NCBI GenBank assembly: GCA_937980205.1
Contig: CALJKW010000039.1
Coordinates: forward strand, 1 to 64,000
Length of the DNA stretch: 64,000 bases
Source: an uncultured Myxococcales bacterium
GTDB taxonomy: Bacteria; Myxococcota; Myxococcia; Myxococcales; Myxococcaceae
Direction: 5' to 3'
Shown: piece after piece, positions 16,473 through 25,006 of the stretch
How positions within the stretch are numbered: position 1 is the first letter of the stretch
How the letters are laid out: each line of letters opens with the position of its first letter
Program-made: the position numbers and the translations under genes
Notes under the pieces: model-generated
What the model was told of the DNA's origin: nothing
What the model saw: the letters and a program-made list of their open reading frames with translations, nothing else
Database searches by the model: none

Positions 16473-18598
16473 TGCGCATCGCGCTCACCCACAACCTCCG
16501 TCTGTCGGACGCCGAGGAAGAAGCCGAGTTCGACACCGAAGAGACGGTGAACGCGCTCGCGCAGGCCATCGAGCGGCTCGGCCACCGGCTCGAGCGCTTC
16601 GAGGTCAGCGGCCCGGCGTCGCGCACCGTCTCGCAGCTCGAGGCGTACTCACCCGATCTCATCTTCAACACGGCCGAAGGTCGCCGCGGCCGCTTCCGCG
16701 AGGCGTTCTACCCGGCGCTCTTCGACGAGCTCGGCATCCCGTACACCGGCTCGGATGCGTACGCGCTCGCCGTCACGCTCGACAAGCAGCTCACCAAGAT
16801 GATCTTGCGCGAGCACGGCGTGCGGACGCCGGGCTGGCAGTTCATCGAGCGCTTCTCGGACCTGAAGCCCGAGGCCCTGCACTTCCCGCTGATGGTGAAG
16901 CCGAACTTCGAGGGCTCCTCGAAGGGCATCACGCAGGACTCGATCGCCGAGAACGTCGAAGACCTGAAGGTGAAGGTGAAGCGCGCGCTCGAGGCGTACC
17001 CGGCGGGCATCCTCGTCGAGGAGTTCATCACCGGCCGCGACCTCACCGTGCCGTTCCTGCAGGCCGTCGAGAACGACTTCGGCGGAGTGCTGGCGCCCTG
17101 CGAATACGTCATCGACCCCAAGAAGGCCGGCGAGCGGAAGTACCGCATCTACGACTACGAGCTGAAGACGAAGCTCGACGGCGCGGTGAGCGTGAAGGCT
17201 CCGGCGGTCATCCCGGACGAGATGAGCGACCGCGTGCGCACGACGGCGAAGGCGGTCTTCGACCAGCTCGACATCCGCGATCTCGGCCGCATCGACTTCC
17301 GCCTGTCCGACGCGGGCGTCCCGTACTTCCTCGAGATCAACGCGCTCCCGTCGCTCGAGCCCGGGGCGGGCATCTACGCCGCCGGCGCGCTCGAGGGCCT
17401 GCACTTCGACGGCGTCATCGGCGCGGTCATCGAGAGCGCGGCGCGCCGCTACAAGATCAAGGACGCCGGCCGCTCGAGCCGCCGCCCCACGCGCAAGGGC
17501 CCGCTGCGCGTCGGCTTCACGTTCAACGTGAAGCGCATCAAGCCCACACACGACGCGTCGGAAGACTCGCACGCCGAGTACGACAGCCCGGCGACGCTGC
17601 AGGCCATTCGCGAGGCGATCGCGAGCTGGGGCCACGAGGTCGTCGATCTCGAGGCGACGCCCGAGCTGCCGGCGCTGCTCTCGACCAGCTCGGTCGACGT
17701 CGTCTTCAACATCGCCGAGGGCTTCCGCGGCCGCAACCGCGAGGCCCAGGTGCCGGCGCTGCTCGAGCTGCTCGACATCCCGTACACCGGCTCGGACCCC
17801 GCCACGCTCTCGCTCGCGCTCGACAAGGCGCTCGCGAAGAAGATCGTCCGGCAGGCCGGCATTCACACACCGAACTTCCAGTTGATGACCACCGGCAAGG
17901 AGCGGCTCGACAAGCAATTCGAGAAGTGGCCGCTGATGGTGAAGCCGGTCGCCGAGGGCTCTTCGAAGGGCGTGCTCAAGAAGAGCGTCTGCAACAACGA
18001 GCCCGAGCTGCGCGAGGTCGTGCGCGAGATGGTCACGAAGTACCAGCAGCCGGCGCTGGTCGAAGAGTTCATCGGCGGCCGCGAGTTCACCGTCGGCCTG
18101 CTCGGCGAGCGCCGCCCCAAGGTGCTCGCGCCGATGGAGATCGTCTTCACCGACAAGTCCGACAAGACGCCCATCTACAAGTTCGAGGACAAGCTCGAGG
18201 AGAACGACCGCATCAAGTACGAGGTGCCGGCCAGGCTCGACCCGAAGCAGCTCGACACGCTGAAGGCCGCCGCCCGCGTCGCGTTCATGGCGCTGGGCGC
18301 CCGCGACGTCGCCCGCCTCGACTTCCGCATGGACGACAAGGGGCGCTTCTACTTCCTCGAGTGCAACCCGCTGCCCGGGCTCACGCCTGGGTGGAGCGAT
18401 CTCGTGCTCATCGCCCAGGGCGAGGGCATGGACTACCGCACGCTCATCAGTGAAATCCTGAGCGGAGCGATCCGCCGCTACAAGGAGCGCGAGGCCGGAA
18501 AACGCAGCGCGGCGGAGCGGAGCCTCCAGAACGGGAAGCCCACTCCGCCGCCGCCGCAGCCGTCTGCGCCTGAGCCGAAGGGCGCTGACGCGAGCTGA
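16472..18598 (+). CDS. Tandem D-Ala-D-Ala-ligase-like ATP-grasp protein (two complete copies)
   Basis: At 708 aa this is twice the length of a D-alanine-D-alanine ligase. Residues about 1-330 and 340-690 are two homologous ATP-grasp modules. Each has an N-terminal lobe with the IPYTGSD motif, a central LDK-x-L-x-KK/M segment, an ATP-lid MVKP...EGSSKG, and a C-terminal metal-binding strand (FLEINALPSLEPG and FLECNPLPGLTPG). Both copies keep the Lys and the Glu/Asn residues expected for catalysis. Such ligases join a carboxylate and an amine with ATP; the double architecture resembles carbamoyl-phosphate synthetase in logic, not in family. A dipeptide or peptide-like product is inferred. The C-terminus is a short Pro-rich tail. 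Confidence 0.88.
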   Translation: MRIALTHNLRLSDAEEEAEFDTEETVNALAQAIERLGHRLERFEVSGPASRTVSQLEAYSPDLIFNTAEGRRGRFREAFYPALFDELGIPYTGSDAYALAVTLDKQLTKMILREHGVRTPGWQFIERFSDLKPEALHFPLMVKPNFEGSSKGITQDSIAENVEDLKVKVKRALEAYPAGILVEEFITGRDLTVPFLQAVENDFGGVLAPCEYVIDPKKAGERKYRIYDYELKTKLDGAVSVKAPAVIPDEMSDRVRTTAKAVFDQLDIRDLGRIDFRLSDAGVPYFLEINALPSLEPGAGIYAAGALEGLHFDGVIGAVIESAARRYKIKDAGRSSRRPTRKGPLRVGFTFNVKRIKPTHDASEDSHAEYDSPATLQAIREAIASWGHEVVDLEATPELPALLSTSSVDVVFNIAEGFRGRNREAQVPALLELLDIPYTGSDPATLSLALDKALAKKIVRQAGIHTPNFQLMTTGKERLDKQFEKWPLMVKPVAEGSSKGVLKKSVCNNEPELREVVREMVTKYQQPALVEEFIGGREFTVGLLGERRPKVLAPMEIVFTDKSDKTPIYKFEDKLEENDRIKYEVPARLDPKQLDTLKAAARVAFMALGARDVARLDFRMDDKGRFYFLECNPLPGLTPGWSDLVLIAQGEGMDYRTLISEILSGAIRRYKEREAGKRSAAERSLQNGKPTPPPPQPSAPEPKGADAS

Positions 18599-18646
18599 GG
18601 TGGCTCGCGAAGAGCCGGGGACGTTTTTTTCGTGAACGGTGACGAC

Positions 18647-18767
18647 TCGACGGGCCCGGGTTCGTTCACCGGGACGTTGGCGTTGACGCTTGCGGGGACG
18701 CGGAACACTCGTGCGTTCCCCTCCACGTTTCCCTTCCCGTTCCGGTGAACGCGCCCGGGCCCGTCGA
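18647..18767. repeat. Long GC-rich inverted repeat between convergent genes
   Basis: Two 26-base arms (18647-18672 and 18742-18767) are reverse complements at 24 of 26 positions; the core is CGACGGGCCCGGG followed by CGTTCACCGG. The 69-base spacer holds a smaller hairpin (GGAAC/GTTCC, about 18702-18718). It occupies most of the 208-bp gap between the ATP-grasp gene and the convergent NHL lipoprotein gene. It could be a bidirectional terminator or a mobile REP-like element. No T-tract follows either arm, although a run of seven T lies at 18624-18630. Confidence 0.75.
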
Positions 18768-18806
18768 GCCCTCCACGTCCGCGTCAGCGTGCCCCGTCTT
18801 TTCGAT

Positions 18807-20003
18807 TCACTCGCACTCCAGCTTCACGACGTACTTGTTCAGGTTCTGCGCGGACACGTAGATGTCCTTGCTCGCGTCCATCGTGATCCACGCCGAGAGA
18901 CCGGCGGTGAGCACCTGGCTGCGCGCGACGATCTCGGTCTTGTCGGCGCTGTGTGCGACCTTCGGGTCGTACCCGCTCGAGAAGTCGAGGCCCGGCTGGT
19001 ACTTGCCCGCGAGCGGCGCGCTGACCTTGCCCGCGGTGTCGATGCGGAACACCTGCCCGTTGAAGAACACGTAGAGCGCCGTGCCGTCGGTGGTGATGCC
19101 GCCGACCGTCTTCGAGTCGCTCGACGAGCCTCCGAAGATGTCCGCCCGGCCCTTGAACAGCTCCGTCTTCATTCCGGCCGCGTCGTACGAGCTCAGGAAC
19201 ACGTCGTTGCCGTCGATGCCGTAGACGAACAGCTTGCCGTCGAGGAACGCCTGCGAGACCACCGCCGCGCCGCCCGGCGTGATGCTCGGCACGAACTTCG
19301 AGACCGTGTGCATCGCGTCGTTCGCGATCTTGCGGATGCTGTTGTTGCCCTGGTCCCACACGTAGACGTTGTCGCTGCCGTCGACCGCCATGCGCTCGGG
19401 CAGGCGGAACTTCGCCATCGCGCCCGGCCCGTCGGTGTCGCCCTGGTTCGGCACGCTCGCCGGCGTGATGCCCGTCGTGTCGACCGACGTGCCCGCCCAG
19501 AAGCCGACCGTGCAGCCCGCGCCGAGCGGATCCGTCATCTTCAGCACCGCGTTCGCGGTCTGATCGCTGATGAACAGCGAGCCGTCGCTCGCGAGCGCGA
19601 TGTGGAAGATGTTCGCGAAGCGCGCCTGGGCGCAGGCGCCGGACTTGAGCTCCTGGCCGCCCGACTCGCTGCCCGCGATGCGGCGGAGGATCTTGTCGCC
19701 CAGGTTCGCGCGCCAGATCTCCCGGCCGTTGTGCGTGATGAGCTGACCGTTCGAGAACACGATCTGCCGGTACAGGAAGGGCGGATCTTCGAGCAGGCCC
19801 GTGCCGTCGGCCGGCCGCGCCATCGGATCGTTGTGAAGCGGGTTGCCCGCGAAGAGCGTGCCCTGCGTGCACGTGAAGCCGCCGGACGAGCCTCCGCTGC
19901 CTCCGGAGCCGCCGCCGCTTCCGCCTCCGCTACCGCCGCCACCCGGCATTTCGCCGCACGCGAGGAACGACATGACCACTGCAGACAAGGTGAGTGTGCG
20001 CAT
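18807..20003 (-). CDS. Lipoprotein with NHL/beta-propeller repeats
   Basis: The start is placed at ATG 20003, where a signal peptide with lipobox (MSFLAC, Cys16) begins; longer in-frame starts would bury it. After the lipid-attachment Cys comes a flexible Gly/Ser linker of about 25 residues and then repeated strands typical of NHL or SMP-30-like propellers (SLFISDQTANAVLKM, NVYVWDQGNNSIRKI, DIYVSAQNLNKYVV). About six blades can be traced. Probably anchored to the outer membrane and exposed as a binding propeller. Ligand unknown. Confidence 0.82.
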   Translation of the reverse strand: MRTLTLSAVVMSFLACGEMPGGGGSGGGSGGGSGGSGGSSGGFTCTQGTLFAGNPLHNDPMARPADGTGLLEDPPFLYRQIVFSNGQLITHNGREIWRANLGDKILRRIAGSESGGQELKSGACAQARFANIFHIALASDGSLFISDQTANAVLKMTDPLGAGCTVGFWAGTSVDTTGITPASVPNQGDTDGPGAMAKFRLPERMAVDGSDNVYVWDQGNNSIRKIANDAMHTVSKFVPSITPGGAAVVSQAFLDGKLFVYGIDGNDVFLSSYDAAGMKTELFKGRADIFGGSSSDSKTVGGITTDGTALYVFFNGQVFRIDTAGKVSAPLAGKYQPGLDFSSGYDPKVAHSADKTEIVARSQVLTAGLSAWITMDASKDIYVSAQNLNKYVVKLECE

Positions 20004-20097
20004 TGTGCGGGCCCTCTTCAGCAACCTCTGCGCCAGCTTCGCCTGCGTCGCATCCGCGGGTTGGCGGGGCGGGGCAGCGAGTGTCACGTGACGGCAG

Positions 20098-22044
20098 TCA
20101 GAAGGGCGCGTCCTTCAGGTCCTTCACGTTCGTGTACGGGTCGTCGCGCAGGCCGCCCGGCTTCTTCTGCGGCGCGGGGCCCGGCTTCGCGAGCTTCTCC
20201 AGCTCGATGGTGACCTCGTGCTGCCCCTCTTCGAAGCGCACCTTGCGGCTGACCGGCTTGTGCCCTTTCAGCTCGAACTTGAGCGAGACCACCTGCGACG
20301 CAGCTCTCGACAGCGTCACCGGCGTCGTCCCCACCAGCACGTCGTCCTCGAAGACCTCGGCTCCGGCCGGCGTCGTCACGAACGTGACGGTGAGCTTCTT
20401 CGGCGCCTCCGGCTTCGGCGGCTCGGGCTTCGGCTCGACCGGCCTGGGCTCGGGCTTGGGCGGCAGCGTCACGATGATCGGCTGCTCCTTCGGCTCCTGC
20501 GCGTTGATGACCGCGGCCGCGCCGATGCCGGTCACCACCGCGAGCACCAGGCAGGCGGCGAACACCGTCGCGATCTTCTTCGCCTGGCTCGGCGGTGGCG
20601 CCACCGCGGGCGCCGGGCCGGTCATCGCCGGTGAGGCGGCCGGCGTCGCCGCGGGCGCTTCGTGGTGGGTGCCTCCGCGCGGGGGCGGCGTCGCGGGCAG
20701 CGGAGCGAGCGGCTGCAGCGCCGATTGCGACCCCGTCGCCGGCGCCACCCGCGTCACGCGCGACGAGCTGCCCGTGCCCTGCTCGAACGGCTGCAGGCGG
20801 TCGACGACCTCGTGCATCGACTGCGGCCGGTCGCCGGGCTTCTTCTGCAGCATGTGGAAGATGAGCTGCTCGAGCTCGGGCGCCAGCGGCAGCTCGATCG
20901 GCCCCGGCGCCAGCGGCGGAGGCGCCGCCGTCATCTGCATCGCCATCAGCACCGACGGCGTCTCGCCCTTGAACGTCGGCCGCCCGGCGAGCACCTCGTA
21001 GAGGATGAGGCCCAGCGAGTAGATGTCGGTGCGCGGGTCGACCGGCAGCCCCGCGGCCTGCTCGGGGCTCATGTACTGCGGCGTGCCGACGACCATGCCC
21101 ACTTGAGTGAGGCCTCCGGCGCCGTGGCCCTCGTTGACCTTCGCGATGCCGAAGTCGAGCACCTTCACGAAGTCGGGCTGCCCCGGCCGTTGCAGCAGCA
21201 TCACGTTCTCGGGCTTGAGGTCCCGGTGGACGATGCCGCGGTCGTGCGCCGCCATCAGCGCGCGCGCGATCTGGATGATGACGTGCACGGCGCGGCGCTG
21301 CACGAACGGCCCCTCGCGCACGTGCGAGGCGAGGGTGCGGCCGTCGAGCAGCTCCATCACGAAGTAGAAGCGGCCCTCGGGCGTGCGGCCGAAGTCGGAG
21401 ATGTCGACGATGTTGTGCTGCCCGATGCGGCTCGCGGCGATCGCCTCGCGCTTGAACCGCTGCGCGAACTCGGCGTCCTTCGACAGCTCGGGCAGCATCA
21501 CCTTGATCGCCACCGGCTTGCCGAGCTCGATGTGCTCGGCCGCGTAGACCTCGCCCATGCCGCCGGCGGCGAGCCGCTTGTCGATGCGGTAGCGGTTGTC
21601 GATGAGATCTCCCGCCTCGAGGTGCAGCTTCGGGCGGCGCGGAGCCACCGGCTCGGGCGCAGACCGCAGCGCCGTCGGCTCGAAGGTGCCGGGCTCGATG
21701 GCGTCGCCGCGCAGCGACCGCGTGCTGCCCGACTTCGTCTTCACCGTCCCCGAGCCCGTCGCGTTGACGTCGCGGATGGCGAGCTCGAGGCCGCCGATGG
21801 TGAGGAAGCTGCCGCCGGAGATCTGGCTCTCCCACGTCGCGCTGCCGTCGACGCGCACCGAGCCCGAGCCCGAGACGTCTCGAATCCACCACGTGCCGTC
21901 GGCCTCGTGGAACACCTCGGCGTGGCGCGGCCGCACGGCGCTGCCGGCGATGCGCACGGCGCAGTCGGCGCCGCTGCCGATGAAGAAGTGGTCGGAGGGG
22001 AAGGGGATGACCTGCCCACCGACGATGAGCTCGAGCTGGGGCAT
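20098..22044 (-). CDS. FHA-Ser/Thr protein kinase with membrane anchor and PEGA domain
   Basis: The 648-aa product has an N-terminal FHA-like domain (residues 1-95), a Hanks-type kinase domain (about 150-420), a long Pro/Ala linker, one membrane helix (about 515-540) and a C-terminal PEGA domain (VTFVTTPAGAEVFEDDVLVGTTP). Kinase motifs are complete: AAGGMGEVY, VAIKVM, HRDLKPENV, DFGIA. The FHA domain is atypical: GS replaces the GR and PRH the SRH of canonical phosphothreonine-binding FHAs, so phosphopeptide binding may be lost. It lies 98 bp downstream of, and on the same strand as, an FHA/sigma-54 activator, a likely signalling partner. Confidence 0.92.
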   Translation of the reverse strand: MPQLELIVGGQVIPFPSDHFFIGSGADCAVRIAGSAVRPRHAEVFHEADGTWWIRDVSGSGSVRVDGSATWESQISGGSFLTIGGLELAIRDVNATGSGTVKTKSGSTRSLRGDAIEPGTFEPTALRSAPEPVAPRRPKLHLEAGDLIDNRYRIDKRLAAGGMGEVYAAEHIELGKPVAIKVMLPELSKDAEFAQRFKREAIAASRIGQHNIVDISDFGRTPEGRFYFVMELLDGRTLASHVREGPFVQRRAVHVIIQIARALMAAHDRGIVHRDLKPENVMLLQRPGQPDFVKVLDFGIAKVNEGHGAGGLTQVGMVVGTPQYMSPEQAAGLPVDPRTDIYSLGLILYEVLAGRPTFKGETPSVLMAMQMTAAPPPLAPGPIELPLAPELEQLIFHMLQKKPGDRPQSMHEVVDRLQPFEQGTGSSSRVTRVAPATGSQSALQPLAPLPATPPPRGGTHHEAPAATPAASPAMTGPAPAVAPPPSQAKKIATVFAACLVLAVVTGIGAAAVINAQEPKEQPIIVTLPPKPEPRPVEPKPEPPKPEAPKKLTVTFVTTPAGAEVFEDDVLVGTTPVTLSRAASQVVSLKFELKGHKPVSRKVRFEEGQHEVTIELEKLAKPGPAPQKKPGGLRDDPYTNVKDLKDAPF

Positions 22045-22142
22045 GAGGGACCACGGCTCCCGTAGCAGCGCCCATGCCAGCGGCAGACGGCCCGCATTTC
22101 CGGCACCTGCGAGGCCGTGACGCCCGGGCGTCACATGACGCT

Positions 22143-23501
22143 TCAGCGGTAGTCGTCGGGGTTCATGCCGAGCTCCTCGAGCCAGCGGTAGAGCTGGCGC
22201 GGGTAGCTCTCGAGCTCGCGCGCGGCGGCCGCGACCGAGCCGCCGTTCTTGTTCAGCACCGCCTCGAGCTCTTCCCTCGTCGGCACCCAGCCGCGCGGGC
22301 GCGACGCCGCCGCGGCGCTCTTCTTCGCCTTCGGCTTCGGCTTACCGCCGGTCGAGAGCTCGTCCATCCCTCCGGACGCGAGGCCCTCGAGCTTCTCGAG
22401 GTGCACCTTCTCGTGGCCGACCGCGGCGCGCCGCAGCACGTTGCGCAGCCCGCGCACGTTGCCGCGCAGCGCGTCGAGGTACAGCTCGCGCGCCTGCGCC
22501 GGAGCGATCGACGCCGTCTTCACCCCGGCCTCCTCGAGCAGCGCCTTGATGAGGATGCCCAAGTCTTCCTTCCGGTCCTTGAGCGGCGGCGGAGACAGCA
22601 CGAAGCCGGCGAGCCGGTGCACGAGGTCTTCGCGGAAGCCCTCTTCCGACTCGAGGATTCCGCGGTTCGTCGCCGCGATGAAGCGCACGTCGACGGTCTG
22701 GCCTTCCTTCGCGCCGAGCGGAGTGACGTGCTTCGTCTCGAGCACGCGCAACAGCCGCGCCTGGCTCGAGGGCGAGAGGTTGCCGACCTCGTCGAGGAAC
22801 AAGGTGCCCTTGTTGGCGCGGACGATCTCTCCCGAGCGCGCCTCGGTGGCGCCGGTGAACGCGCCCTTCTCGTGACCGAACAGCGTCGACTCGAACAGCG
22901 TCTCGGGGATCGCGCCGGCGTCGACGGCGACGAACTGGCCCTTGCGCCCCGACAGCGCGTGCAGCGCGCGCGCGAGCACGTCTTTGCCGGTGCCGGTCTC
23001 TCCCACGATGAGCACGGGCTCTTGCGTGCGGGCCGCGCGGGCGCCGGTGAGCAGCACGTCGGCGAACAGCGGAGAGAACGTGCGCAGGTCGCCGAGCGTG
23101 ACGCCGGCGATGATCTTCGCGGCGAGCTCGCTCTTCACCTCGCGCCACGTCATCAGCGTGCGGCCGATCTCGATGAGGTCGCCCTCGTGCACCTCGGTGG
23201 CTTGAGTCACCTTCTCGCCGTTGAGCCAGGTGCCGTTCGACGAGCCGAGGTCGGTGATGAACACGGCCCCGCCCTTCACCTCGAGCGAGGCGTGCTGCGC
23301 CGAGACGCGGCCGTCTTCGACGGTGCAGGTGCCGCCGTGCAGGGCGTTGCGCTCGCCGCGGCCGATGACGATCTTCTCCGAGTGCCACGCCCACGGGGCG
23401 ATGGGCGGCTCGAGCAGCCGATCGCAGTTGAAGACGCGGTACACGAGCCGCAGTCTCTGTTCCTTGGCGCTGCTCGACTGCTCTCGAATGGTGCCGGGCA
23501 T
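22143..23501 (-). CDS. FHA-domain sigma-54-dependent transcriptional activator
   Basis: The 452-aa product has an N-terminal FHA domain with the intact core (IGRGERN, VSAQHASL, DLGSSNGTWLNG), a central AAA+ sigma-54 interaction domain (Walker A GETGTGKD, the GAFTGA loop that contacts sigma-54, LDEVGNL), and a C-terminal Fis-type helix-turn-helix (AAARELESYPRQLYRWL). It lacks a receiver domain, so activity is probably switched by phosphothreonine binding, i.e. by a Ser/Thr kinase such as the neighbouring one. This FHA-enhancer-binding-protein type is expanded in myxobacteria. It diverges from the P1 peptidase gene with a 48-bp gap. Confidence 0.95.
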   Translation of the reverse strand: MPGTIREQSSSAKEQRLRLVYRVFNCDRLLEPPIAPWAWHSEKIVIGRGERNALHGGTCTVEDGRVSAQHASLEVKGGAVFITDLGSSNGTWLNGEKVTQATEVHEGDLIEIGRTLMTWREVKSELAAKIIAGVTLGDLRTFSPLFADVLLTGARAARTQEPVLIVGETGTGKDVLARALHALSGRKGQFVAVDAGAIPETLFESTLFGHEKGAFTGATEARSGEIVRANKGTLFLDEVGNLSPSSQARLLRVLETKHVTPLGAKEGQTVDVRFIAATNRGILESEEGFREDLVHRLAGFVLSPPPLKDRKEDLGILIKALLEEAGVKTASIAPAQARELYLDALRGNVRGLRNVLRRAAVGHEKVHLEKLEGLASGGMDELSTGGKPKPKAKKSAAAASRPRGWVPTREELEAVLNKNGGSVAAAARELESYPRQLYRWLEELGMNPDDYR

Positions 23502-23549
23502 CGAACGGGCGCACCATACCTGTTCGGCTGAGCTATAGGCTGCACGTTT

Positions 23550-24725
23550 GTGAAGCGGGTCCGTGCGAGAGAGCTCGATCTTCCCCTGGGCCGGTTCGAG
23601 CCGGGGAAGCACAACGCCATCACCGACGTCGAGGGGGTGCTGGTCGGCCACAGCACCATCATCAAGGGCGAGGGGAAGCTGATGGTCGGCGAGGGGCCGG
23701 TGCGCACCGGCGTGACCGCGATCATCCCCAACGGCGGCAACATCTTCATGGACCGTCTGGCCGGCGGTGCCTTCGTGCTCAACGGCGCGGGCGAGGTCAG
23801 CGGCCTCACCCAGGTCGTCGAGTGGGGGCTCATCGAGACTCCCATCCTGCTGACGAACACGATGTCGGTCGGCGCGGTCTCCGACGCGGTCGCCCGGTAC
23901 ATGGTCGAGACGCACCCCGGCATCGGTGACGAGCACGACGTCATCATCCCGATCGTCGGAGAGTGCGACGACAGCTGGCTCAACGACATCGCCGGCCGCC
24001 ACGTGAAAGAGCAGCACGTGCGCGAGGCGATCGCGAACGCGAAGAGCGGCCCGGTCGCCGAGGGCTCGGTCGGCGGCGGCACGGGGATGATCACGTGCGA
24101 CTTCAAGGCCGGCATCGGCACCAGCTCGCGCAAGCTGCCCGAGAAGTACGGCGGCTACACGCTCGGCGTGCTCGTGATGAGCAACTTCGGCAAGGTCCAC
24201 AACCTGCGCGTCGCGGGCATGCCGGTGGGCGAGCTGCTCGCGCAGCAGATGAAGGGCAAGACCGTTCGCCTGAAGGACTACGGCTCGCTCATCGGAGTCG
24301 TCGCCACCGACGCGCCGCTGTTGCCGCACCAGCTCTCGCGCCTGTGCAAGCGCGTGGCGCTCGGCATCGGCCGCGTCGGCTCGTACGCCGCGCACGGCTC
24401 GGGTGAGATCGTCGTCGGCTTCTCGACCGCGAACGTCATCCCGCGCCGCAGCCGCAAGCTCGTCTACAAGATGAAGATCCTCCTCGATGTGCGGCTCGAC
24501 CCGCTCTACGAGGCCGTGATGGAGGCGACGGAGGAGGCGATCCTCAACTCCATGTGCATGGCGACCGACATGCACGGCGTGAACGGCAACACCGTACCGG
24601 CGCTGCCGCTCGAAGAGGTGAAGAAGTTCGTCGACGCCACGCGCCCGATCTTCGCCTCGGCGAAGAAGAAGAAGTCCGACCCGGACCCCGCGTTTCCAAC
24701 GCGCGGTGGACCCGAGGGCGGCTGA
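23550..24725 (+). CDS. P1 family peptidase (DmpA/BapA-type aminopeptidase)
   Basis: The 391-aa product starts at GTG 23550. It matches the self-processing N-terminal-nucleophile peptidases of family P1: an N-terminal ITDVEGVLVGHSTI, GTGMITCDFKAGIGTSSR and GVLVMSNFG. The autocleavage site is Gly-Ser in the segment YGSLIGVVATDAPL, Ser246 being the predicted nucleophile (Ser250 in DmpA). Cleavage there would give alpha and beta chains. These enzymes release N-terminal residues from peptides, including D-amino acid or beta-amino acid substrates. No signal peptide is visible. Confident on family, not on substrate. Confidence 0.93.
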   Translation: MKRVRARELDLPLGRFEPGKHNAITDVEGVLVGHSTIIKGEGKLMVGEGPVRTGVTAIIPNGGNIFMDRLAGGAFVLNGAGEVSGLTQVVEWGLIETPILLTNTMSVGAVSDAVARYMVETHPGIGDEHDVIIPIVGECDDSWLNDIAGRHVKEQHVREAIANAKSGPVAEGSVGGGTGMITCDFKAGIGTSSRKLPEKYGGYTLGVLVMSNFGKVHNLRVAGMPVGELLAQQMKGKTVRLKDYGSLIGVVATDAPLLPHQLSRLCKRVALGIGRVGSYAAHGSGEIVVGFSTANVIPRRSRKLVYKMKILLDVRLDPLYEAVMEATEEAILNSMCMATDMHGVNGNTVPALPLEEVKKFVDATRPIFASAKKKKSDPDPAFPTRGGPEGG

Positions 24726-24744
24726 CTGCTAGAGGGCCCGCCCC

Positions 24745-24873
24745 ATGGCACGAAGCAAGAGCAAGCACGTCCGCGTTCGGTCCCGCATCCGCGTCCGCTG
24801 GAAGAAGCGCCTCGAGCGCAAGAAGGCGGCTGCGGCCGCCGCTGCGGCCTCGCAGGGCAGCAAGAAGAAGTAG
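24745..24873 (+). CDS. Very basic 42-aa protein (Lys/Arg/Ala-rich)
   Basis: A short frame starting at ATG 24745, 19 bp after the peptidase stop, encodes MARSKSKHVRVRSRIRV, then KKRLERKK, an Ala tract and a KKK terminus. About 40 percent of residues are Lys or Arg. This composition is like histone H1-type or ribosome-associated basic peptides. The ribosome-binding site is weak (AGAGG, 13 bases upstream). Translation is not proven: high-GC DNA can give such frames by chance, though the lack of acidic residues is striking. Confidence 0.45.
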   Translation: MARSKSKHVRVRSRIRVRWKKRLERKKAAAAAAAASQGSKKK

Positions 24874-24899
24874 CTGCGCCGAGAAGGATCTCCGCTCAC

Positions 24900-24995
24900 G
24901 CTGAGCGGAGCCCGGAGGGCGGAGTCGAAGCGGGCCGACGGACACCCGATGGGCGCCCTTCGACTCCAGCCCGCTTCGCGGGCCTCTGCTCAGGG
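24900..24995. repeat. Imperfect inverted repeat of the TTCGACTCC...CTCAGGG type
   Basis: The left arm (24900-24935, GCTGAGCGGAGC...GGAGTCGAAG) and the right arm (24954-24995, CCTTCGACTCC...CTGCTCAGGG) are imperfect reverse complements around a short spacer. The right half holds a second hairpin (GCCCGCTTCGCGGGC, about 24969-24983). Dispersed elements of this type are common between genes in high-GC proteobacteria and their relatives. It sits between convergent genes (24745-24873 and 25007-25417) and could serve as a transcription terminator in both directions. Confidence 0.6.
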
Positions 24996-25006
24996 TGGAA
25001 CGGAGG

